NCBI GenBank assembly: GCA_031279525.1
Contig: JAITIH010000275.1
Location: 1-5,649, forward strand
Reading direction: 5' to 3'
Length of the DNA: 5,649 bases
Origin: Deltaproteobacteria bacterium
GTDB taxonomy: Bacteria > Desulfobacterota > Desulfarculia > Adiutricales > Adiutricaceae
Position 1 is the first letter of the stretch. Every line of letters starts with the position of its first letter. The notes below the pieces were generated by a model. That model was not told where the DNA came from and searched no databases. It saw nothing but the letters and a program-made list of their open reading frames with translations. Below are positions 1 through 3,320 of this stretch, piece after piece. Position numbers and translations under genes: made by a program.

Positions 1-732
1 CTTGACGGCGAGGCGGTAGGTCCCGACCTCAGCCTGATAGGAAGGGCTGACGTCCAAGGTGACCGAGCGGCTCTGGCTCTTGGGCACCTGGATGGAGGAG
101 ATCTGCTTTTCCTCGTAACCGGGCTTAAAGGAGGCTTCCCAGCCTTGGGGGGCGTCGGCGATGAGGTTAACCAGGGCGTCCTCGGCGGAGTTATTGCGGA
201 TGTCCAGGGAAAAAGCGAAGCGGCCGTCGCTGGGCCCGCTGATTTCCGGGTAAGAGGTGGTCACGGCCACGGCCTGGGGGCTTTTCTGGCGGTTGGCCAC
301 CCTAAGCTTAGTCTGGCTCTCCAAGGTTTTTCCCCCGGCTCGGCTAGTGACCTTAAACGCCAGGTCGTACTCGCCTTCGGGGATTAGGTCCTGGCCCTCG
401 GGCGGCCAGGCCAGGAGGTTAAGGGAGGCCCTTTCCTCGCCGGCCAAATATATACCCGTGAAGGCTGAGTTGAAGCGGGAAATCTCCGTGGTCCAGCCCT
501 CGGGGGCGGACGTAATCTCAAAATCGTAAACGTCCCCCTTAAACCCCGTGTTTTGCAGGGTAATCTCTAGGCTAACCTCGCCGTCGGGGCTCAGGGTCTG
601 CCCGGAGTAGGTGAACGCGGCCGAAAAATCGTAGGCCAGGGTTATCGGAGGCATCTGAGCCCAGGCCGGCCTTAAGCCTAAGCCAAGAAGGAGGAAGCTA
701 AAAGCCCAAAAAAAAACCGAGACCTTTTTCAT
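1..732 (-). CDS. Exported NEW3-type beta-sandwich protein, 3' end cut by window edge
   Basis: The first 244 codons are visible and the frame stays open to base 1. Residues 1-25 form a classic Sec signal peptide: MKK, a hydrophobic core rich in F, L and W, then AWA before Q26 as the likely signal peptidase I site. The mature part is beta-rich and holds two similar modules, about residues 45-145 and 160-244. Each has the NEW3 pattern (NPCBM-associated, COG1470-like): a 'LEITLQNTG' or 'LDIRNNS' strand, then 'APEGWTTEI' or 'APQGWEASF', then a strand ending 'GEYDLAFKV' or 'GTYRLAVK'. Known NEW3 proteins often end in a membrane helix and can lie beside ABC transporter genes. Both would be beyond the left edge, so this is inference. 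GGAGG at 746-750 is 13 bp before the ATG but only 7 bp before an in-frame TTG at 736-738, so translation may start two codons earlier. The export and fold calls are firm, but the role is not known. Confidence 0.8.
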   Translation of the reverse strand, partial: MKKVSVFFWAFSFLLLGLGLRPAWAQMPPITLAYDFSAAFTYSGQTLSPDGEVSLEITLQNTGFKGDVYDFEITSAPEGWTTEISRFNSAFTGIYLAGEERASLNLLAWPPEGQDLIPEGEYDLAFKVTSRAGGKTLESQTKLRVANRQKSPQAVAVTTSYPEISGPSDGRFAFSLDIRNNSAEDALVNLIADAPQGWEASFKPGYEEKQISSIQVPKSQSRSVTLDVSPSYQAEVGTYRLAVK

Positions 733-745
733 AACCAAAGTAAAA

Positions 746-750
746 CCTCC
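746..750 (-). promoter_or_regulatory. Ribosome binding site of the NEW3 gene; decides between two starts
   Basis: The minus strand reads GGAGG here, a full Shine-Dalgarno core. The spacer to the ATG at 730-732 is 13 bases, which is long. The spacer to the in-frame TTG at 736-738 (TTG GTT ATG) is 7 bases, which is ideal. Either start leaves the signal peptide intact, adding only two residues. Confidence 0.6.
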
Positions 751-763
751 ACGAATTTAGCCT

Positions 764-793
764 ATAGTAGCACATAATAAAGGATGCGGCCAA
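764..793 (-). promoter_or_regulatory. Candidate sigma70 promoter of the NEW3 gene
   Basis: On the minus strand, TACTAT at 764-769 is preceded by TG plus one base (an extended -10). TTGGCC at 788-793 lies 18 bp upstream as a weak -35. It is correctly placed about 15 bp before the GGAGG. The -35 lies within one arm of an inverted repeat (788-797 with 847-856), which could be an operator. Inferred from consensus matching only. Confidence 0.42.
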
Positions 794-872
794 ATGGTTC
801 GCCGCCCTTACGCCGAAAACTATGGCTTTTTTTCCCTCTGGCGTGGCCATTTGGCCATAGTTGGTCCACCAA
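788..872. repeat. Overlapping inverted repeats upstream of the NEW3 promoter
   Basis: GGCCAAATGG (788-797) is a perfect inverted copy of CCATTTGGCC (847-856). AACTATGGC (818-826) is a perfect inverted copy of GCCATAGTT (854-862). The two right arms share 854-856, so the stems compete. TGGCCA also occurs twice, 2 bp apart (844-849 and 852-857), and TTGGT-CC-ACCAA (861-872) is a further small palindrome. The first left arm covers the candidate -35 of the NEW3 promoter. This fits an operator or a recombined repeat; it does not identify a regulator. Confidence 0.6.
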
Positions 873-902
873 TTCCGCCTAAAAAACGGCGCAACCCAAA
901 CG

Positions 903-945
903 CTAAACCGCCATTCGTTTTTTCAAAAAACGAACGGTAGTTTAG
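903..945. repeat. Long imperfect hairpin centred at 924
   Basis: The arms 903-923 and 925-945 pair over about 21 positions with two mismatches (909/939 and 913/935) and one G-T pair (910/938). The core is CGTTTTTT facing AAAAAACG around a single central base. The runs of T and A are inside the stem, and no T run follows the hairpin on either strand, so it is not a textbook intrinsic terminator. It might be a weak bidirectional terminator, a protein-binding palindrome or a relic of a small palindromic element. Confidence 0.6.
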
Positions 946-1022
946 TTAGTATGAAAATTAAGAAGGGGATATATTGAAGACAAAAAGAAAGAGGACAATT
1001 TTACTAAAAATTAATATTTTTA

Positions 1023-1036
1023 AGCGCCCGCGCGCT
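1023..1036 (-). terminator. Weak terminator-like hairpin after the cysteine-rich gene
   Basis: AGCGC and GCGCT form a perfect 5-bp stem with a 4-base loop, 25 bp beyond the TAG of the 67-residue gene. On the minus strand it is followed by TTAAAAATATTAATTTTTAG, with no uninterrupted T run directly after the stem. Position favours a terminator, but sequence quality is poor. Confidence 0.25.
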
Positions 1037-1061
1037 ATTTAAGTCGCCGAATGTCGAAAAA

Positions 1062-1265
1062 CTAATAAGCAGCCACCTTTTCCTCGGGGTCATTGGCCAA
1101 TCCAAAAACCTCGTCCCGGCGCTGTTGACAGACCAGGGCGTTTCGATTGTGACAAGCTGAACTGTTATCGGCCGCGGTTTCATACCAACAACATTGGTCC
1201 GCCCAGTGGCAGCTGGGGTTAGCGTTCAGTTTAACTTCTTTTTGCGTGTAGATATTGATGGCCAT
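1062..1265 (-). CDS. Small cysteine-rich protein of unknown function (67 residues)
   Basis: I do not recognise this protein. It has no signal peptide or membrane segment, so it is probably cytoplasmic. Five cysteines (C19, C25, C26, C38, C46) and two histidines next to cysteines (H20, H39) lie in residues 19-46, with W21, W27 and Y28 among them: spacing C-x5-CC-x11-C-x7-C. The tail is charged (RRDEVF, NDPEEK). Such density of cysteine, histidine and aromatics suggests a zinc or iron-sulfur site. There is a loose likeness to short cysteine ribbons such as DUF1540, and to HiPIP-like small subunits of glycyl radical decarboxylases and synthases, but neither match is good enough to assign. It is probably real: AGAGG (1272-1276) lies 6 bp before the ATG and the frame ends in TAG. 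It starts 120 bp after the transglycosylase stop on the same strand. No partner enzyme is in view. Confidence 0.6.
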   Translation of the reverse strand: MAINIYTQKEVKLNANPSCHWADQCCWYETAADNSSACHNRNALVCQQRRDEVFGLANDPEEKVAAY

Positions 1266-1271
1266 GCTCCA

Positions 1272-1276
1272 CCTCT
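1272..1276 (-). promoter_or_regulatory. Ribosome binding site of the cysteine-rich gene
   Basis: The minus strand reads AGAGG with a 6-base spacer to the ATG at 1263-1265. Good spacing here is the main reason to treat this short frame as a gene. Confidence 0.55.
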
Positions 1277-1323
1277 AGAGGCCGTCGTGGCCCTAAGGCC
1301 AGACTTCGAGATCCTTCGTTACG

Positions 1324-1348
1324 CCAACCCGTCCTTTCGTCGGGATGG
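1324..1348. repeat. Hairpin in the leader of the cysteine-rich gene
   Basis: CCAACCCG (1324-1331) pairs with CGGGATGG (1341-1348) over seven of eight positions around a 9-base loop. It lies between the transglycosylase stop and the start of the 67-residue gene, so it would be in the leader of that gene. Read on the plus strand it is followed by TTTT, but nothing is known to be transcribed in that direction. Confidence 0.45.
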
Positions 1349-1369
1349 TTTTCGAAATTTTATGTAAGC

Positions 1370-1405
1370 AAAAAATGGGCCAACTTCAAGAGCTTTTCGG
1401 GGCCC
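1370..1405 (-). terminator. Possible intrinsic terminator across the transglycosylase stop codon
   Basis: On the minus strand GGGCC (1401-1405) and GGCCC (1377-1381) can pair across a 19-base loop that contains the TGA stop. The second arm is followed by one A and then six T (1370-1375). The GC-rich stem and T run fit a rho-independent terminator. The long loop and 5-bp stem weaken the call. If real, the cysteine-rich gene needs its own promoter; none of good quality was found in the 120-bp gap. Confidence 0.35.
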
Positions 1406-2315
1406 TAAAAAGATACGGTCCCCCCGACAAAGTTTCCTGGTTGGCCAGATGAGGGTTTAGAGACCTTAAATCCCGGTAATCGCATTTATGTCGCTCGGCC
1501 AGGCTAAGCCACGTCTCGGGTTCCTTAAAGAAGACGGTCGTCTCCTCAAAATTAAGGGGGAGATACAAACCTGAAGGGGTCCGATCCTCTAGCCCCCACC
1601 GCCCGGCCTCGCCCAAAACGGCTTTGATGGCCGCGATCCTATATACGTAACGCTCGGTTTCCCTTGGCAACCTAAGCTGAAAATAATCGTTAAAGCCCTG
1701 CTGGCTAATGGCTTTGGCTATCCTGGCCTCGCCGGCGTTGTAGGCGGCCAAGGCCAGGGGCCAGTCGCCGAACTTTTGCCGTAAAAACTTTAAGTACCTT
1801 AGGCCCGCCCCCATGACCGGCTCGGGCAAGAGCCGCTGGTCCTCCAGCTTGTTGACCTTAAGGCCGTAACGCCTAGCCGTGGTGGGTATGAACTGCCAGA
1901 CGCCCGCCGCCCCGGCCGGGGAAAAAACCAAAGGCCTTAAATCGCTCTCGGCCACGGCCAGGTACTTCAGGTCGTCGGGGAGGCCGCTGGCCTTTAAGGC
2001 CGCCTCCATGGCCGGGAAATAGCGCTTGGCCCGTCTCTGCCACAACCTAACTTGGGCCGAGTGGTTGACGGCCAGCAAAAACTCGGCCTCCAGCCTTTCT
2101 CGGACCGCCGGCGACTCCAGGGGCAACGACTCCCCGCACAGCGTCATGGACGCGGGCGGCTCAAAGTCGGCCTTTAATACCCCTGGCTCGCCTAAAAACT
2201 TCTCGGCTTCGGCGTCCACCCACGGCTTGGTCGTCAAGGCTCCGCCACAGCCGTTGGAGCCAAGGGAGGCCAAAAGGACCGGAATCATCGCGATTATAAA
2301 GAAACGAGCTCGCAT
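1386..2315 (-). CDS. Lytic murein transglycosylase, MltD-like (GH23 SLT domain)
   Basis: This enzyme would cleave the MurNAc-GlcNAc bond of peptidoglycan, leaving 1,6-anhydroMurNAc ends, in the periplasm or on the outer membrane. Of 309 residues, 1-22 are a signal peptide. C23 could be lipidated, but SNG-C is a poor lipobox. The SLT domain spans about 105-235: 'AES' with the predicted catalytic Glu at 123, 'GVWQF' at 138-142, 'AAYNAGE' at 190-196, and 'ETERYVYRI' at 219-227. Residues 266-306 look like one divergent LysM repeat (WLSLAERH, LRSLNPHL, then GGPYLFRAP), which would bind glycan. It is shorter than E. coli MltD, which has two LysM modules. The ATG at 2313-2315 is the only ordinary start below the upstream in-frame stop; AAGG at 2320-2323, 4 bp away, is a weak ribosome site. 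It has its own good promoter. Function is confident; assignment to MltD rather than another SLT subfamily is less so. Confidence 0.9.
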   Translation of the reverse strand: MRARFFIIAMIPVLLASLGSNGCGGALTTKPWVDAEAEKFLGEPGVLKADFEPPASMTLCGESLPLESPAVRERLEAEFLLAVNHSAQVRLWQRRAKRYFPAMEAALKASGLPDDLKYLAVAESDLRPLVFSPAGAAGVWQFIPTTARRYGLKVNKLEDQRLLPEPVMGAGLRYLKFLRQKFGDWPLALAAYNAGEARIAKAISQQGFNDYFQLRLPRETERYVYRIAAIKAVLGEAGRWGLEDRTPSGLYLPLNFEETTVFFKEPETWLSLAERHKCDYRDLRSLNPHLANQETLSGGPYLFRAPKSS

Positions 2316-2355
2316 TGAACCTTGTCGCTTTTGGTCACAAATCTCCCCTTAAGGA

Positions 2356-2369
2356 CTCGCGAAAGCGAG
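2356..2369. repeat. Perfect stem with tetraloop in the transglycosylase leader
   Basis: CTCGC (2356-2360) and GCGAG (2365-2369) enclose four bases: GAAA on the plus strand, TTTC on the minus strand. It falls about 40 bp before the transglycosylase ATG, inside the leader predicted from the promoter at 2402-2430. It may affect mRNA stability or translation. On the plus strand the stem would carry a GNRA tetraloop and is followed by AAAAATTTTT. Confidence 0.5.
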
Positions 2370-2401
2370 AAAAATTTTTGAGGGATTTTTAGTTTCCGTA
2401 A

Positions 2402-2430
2402 AATATAAACCATGGAAAAATTTAAATCAA
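2402..2430 (-). promoter_or_regulatory. Sigma70-type promoter of the transglycosylase gene
   Basis: On the minus strand, TTGATT (2425-2430) and TATATT (2402-2407) are separated by exactly 17 bp of AT-rich DNA. The -35 matches TTGACA at four positions and the -10 is close to TATAAT. Transcription would start near 2395, giving a leader of about 80 bases before the ATG at 2315. This is the best promoter in the window. Confidence 0.55.
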
Positions 2431-2622
2431 GCGTTTTTGGGGAAAACGAAAGTTTTTTTTCGGCCCCCGGAATTAACCTCACGAATTCAACGTTAAAAAA
2501 TATAATATCGACTAAATAGTCTGTTTTAAATACGTATGGTCGTCTTTTAATAAAGAAGCTTAGCCGCCTGTGGGGGCCTGCTGAGCTCAATTGATACTAA
2601 TGAATTTTGGCCTAAACTACCC

Positions 2623-2639
2623 GCCGCCTGGTTAAAACC
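2623..2639 (+). repeat. 17-bp direct repeat, copy 1
   Basis: GCCGCCTGGTTAAAACC matches copy 2 at 3093-3109 at 16 of 17 bases (G/A at position 8). Its inner nine bases, 2627-2635, also recur in perfect inverted form at 3136-3144. Locally it can form a 7-bp stem with a G-T pair (2627-2633 with 2636-2642), or an outer GCCGC/GCGGC stem (2623-2627 with 2646-2650). Confidence 0.65.
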
Positions 2640-2692
2640 GGGCCCGCGGCCTAGAAGGTCAGGACCGGCCCTGGCCCGCCTTAAGCCAAAGG

Positions 2693-2712
2693 GCCCCCAT
2701 TTTTTGGGGGGC
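2693..2712. repeat. GC hairpin with T-rich loop
   Basis: GCCCCC (2693-2698) pairs with GGGGGC (2707-2712) around an 8-base loop that is mostly T on the plus strand. There is no T run directly after it in either direction, so a terminator call is not supported. Confidence 0.5.
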
Positions 2713-2757
2713 GCTAGCCCATAGCCCTTGGCCTAAGAGCCCCTTTTTGGCGACTCC

Positions 2758-2771
2758 CTTTAGGCCTAAAG
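2758..2771. repeat. Perfect 14-bp palindrome
   Basis: CTTTAGGCCTAAAG is fully self-complementary. It has no loop, so it is more like a protein-binding site than an RNA hairpin. The similar 12-bp palindrome CTAAGGCCTTAG occurs at 3199-3210. Confidence 0.6.
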
Positions 2772-2819
2772 CGCGGCCAGGATTTCTTGACTAGCGTTTC
2801 TTAACTTTAGGGTTTTTGG

Positions 2820-2844
2820 CCAAGGCTTAGGCTTTTGGCCTTGG
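2820..2844. repeat. 7-bp stem-loop
   Basis: CCAAGGC (2820-2826) pairs perfectly with GCCTTGG (2838-2844) around an 11-base loop. It lies just before an ATG at 2848 that opens a 27-codon hydrophobic frame, which I do not accept as a gene because it lacks a ribosome site. Confidence 0.45.
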
Positions 2845-3092
2845 TTTATGGACCTTTGGTTCCTTAATTTGACGCGACCCGAATCGATCGCCCTCTTAAT
2901 TATCTTTCGGCTGATCCTTTTAAAAAATTAAACCGCCCCAATGGCTGGAACCTGACGATTTTCTGGAGACTACTTTCTAAGTCCAGTTTAATTAACTAAA
3001 ACCCATAAATATATAAACGCGTTTTGGAAATTAATCAAGAGTAAATTTAGAAGACGTCTTTTTAAAACTATATTAAACTGACGAGGATAAAG

Positions 3093-3109
3093 GCCGCCTA
3101 GTTAAAACC
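3093..3109 (+). repeat. 17-bp direct repeat, copy 2
   Basis: GCCGCCTAGTTAAAACC differs from copy 1 (2623-2639) by one base. It forms the 5' side of the large hairpin at 3097-3144. The segment between the two copies (2640-3092, 453 bp) carries no recognisable gene. Confidence 0.65.
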
Positions 3110-3144
3110 CTCCCCCCTAAGGGGGCGGGTCGCGGTTAACCAGG
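3097..3144. repeat. Large composite GC hairpin
   Basis: The core is ACCC-t-CCCCC (3107-3116), a CTAA loop (3117-3120) and GGGGG-c-GGGT (3121-3130): nine pairs with one mismatch. An outer stem GTTAA (3101-3105) with TTAAC (3136-3140), and CCT (3097-3099) with AGG (3142-3144), continues it through a small internal loop. The result is the strongest fold in the gap. Neither strand has a T run after it, so it does not look like a terminator. Confidence 0.6.
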
Positions 3145-3198
3145 GATGATCGTAGGATATAAACTTTAACCCCCCGAATTTGTCGCTAACGCTACTCT

Positions 3199-3210
3199 CT
3201 AAGGCCTTAG
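3199..3210. repeat. Perfect 12-bp palindrome
   Basis: CTAAGGCCTTAG is fully self-complementary. Its half, CTAAGGC, recurs at 3253-3259 and in inverted form at 3298-3304, where it makes the outer stem of the putative helicase terminator. Confidence 0.6.
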
Positions 3211-3211
3211 G

Positions 3212-3235
3212 GCCAATTTCGTTGGCGGCGAAATT
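3212..3235. repeat. Two mutually exclusive hairpins
   Basis: GCCAA (3212-3216) can pair with TTGGC (3222-3226) around a 5-base loop. Alternatively AATTTCG (3215-3221) can pair with CGAAATT (3229-3235) around a 7-base loop. The stems share bases and cannot form together. This is the geometry of a switch, but such overlaps also arise by chance in palindrome-rich DNA. Confidence 0.5.
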
Positions 3236-3252
3236 CGCATGATTTTAAGGGG

Positions 3253-3304
3253 CTAAGGCCGCCAGAAAAATTTTTTTGGGCCTGGCCCGAAAAAACCGCC
3301 TTAG
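3253..3304 (-). terminator. Nested hairpin, likely terminator of the helicase gene
   Basis: It begins about 17 bp past the helicase TAA. On the minus strand, T6 (3290-3295), then GGGC-CAG-GCCC (from 3288 down to 3278), then A-rich bases (3271-3277) form a stem. Five T follow directly (3266-3270), as expected of a rho-independent terminator. An outer perfect 7-bp stem, CTAAGGC (3253-3259) with GCCTTAG (3298-3304), encloses all of it. The inner palindrome GGGCCTGGCCCG (3278-3289) is repeated exactly at 3304-3315. Confidence 0.5.
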
Positions 3305-3315
3305 GGCCTGGCCCG
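3278..3315 (+). repeat. Two exact copies of a 12-bp GC-rich palindromic word
   Basis: GGGCCTGGCCCG occurs at 3278-3289 and 3304-3315, 26 bp apart start to start. Each copy holds GGGCC-T-GGCCC, a palindrome about one base. The first is the core of the putative terminator; the second sits between it and the helicase stop codon. Confidence 0.6.
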
Positions 3316-3320
3316 TCCCT

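Larger units (their letters stand above)
733..1061. other. Gene-free gap with inverted repeats and a long hairpin
   Basis: This lies between the stop of the cysteine-rich gene and the start of the NEW3 gene. No believable gene is present on either strand; the longest plus-strand ATG frame noticed, at 951, stops after eight codons. It contains the NEW3 promoter and ribosome binding site, overlapping inverted repeats at 788-872, an imperfect hairpin of about 20 bp at 903-945, a tract rich in A and T from 946 to 1022, and a small GC hairpin at 1023-1036. Confidence 0.6.
2316..3320. other. One-kilobase gene-free region rich in palindromes
   Basis: This lies between the helicase stop and the transglycosylase start. 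No frame on either strand has both protein-like sequence and a ribosome site. From right to left it holds nested terminator-like hairpins (3253-3304), a pair of alternative stems (3212-3235), a perfect palindrome (3199-3210), a large GC hairpin (3097-3144), a T/A-rich part with little structure (about 2880-3080), a 7-bp stem (2820-2844), a perfect 14-bp palindrome (2758-2771), a poly-C/poly-G stem (2693-2712), a repeat-associated hairpin (2623-2650), and the transglycosylase promoter and leader. It could hold a structured RNA, a cluster of repetitive palindromes or a decayed insertion; sequence alone does not decide. Confidence 0.6.

Noticed and set aside
20..23. Firm lipoprotein call for the transglycosylase (residues 20-23, Ser-Asn-Gly-Cys)
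   Set aside because: Asn at -2 and Ser at -3 do not fit the usual lipobox, so lipidation is left open. The positions given here are residues of the protein encoded at 1386-2315.
145..529. Plus-strand frames of 80 and 90 codons
   Set aside because: They are opposite the NEW3 gene, which has a signal peptide, repeated domain pattern and ribosome site; these frames have none.
2412..2519. 35-codon plus-strand frame starting MEKFKSSVFGENE
   Set aside because: The translation looks protein-like, but there is no Shine-Dalgarno sequence in range, and it lies across the minus-strand promoter at 2402-2430.
2294..2590. 98-codon minus-strand frame overlapping the transglycosylase start
   Set aside because: It begins with TTG, has no clear ribosome site, overlaps the promoter and leader of the transglycosylase, and its K/F/L-rich translation simply mirrors AT-rich DNA.
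2848..2931. 27-codon plus-strand hydrophobic frame starting MDLWFLNL, reminiscent of small membrane toxins
   Set aside because: It has no ribosome site. A TTGACT at 2787-2792 has no matching -10 at proper spacing. A conserved homologue or transcript would be needed to revive it.
2316..3320. Replication origin or CRISPR array in the large gap
   Set aside because: No DnaA-box-like TTATNCACA sites and no regularly spaced repeats were seen; the repeats present are few and irregularly spaced.
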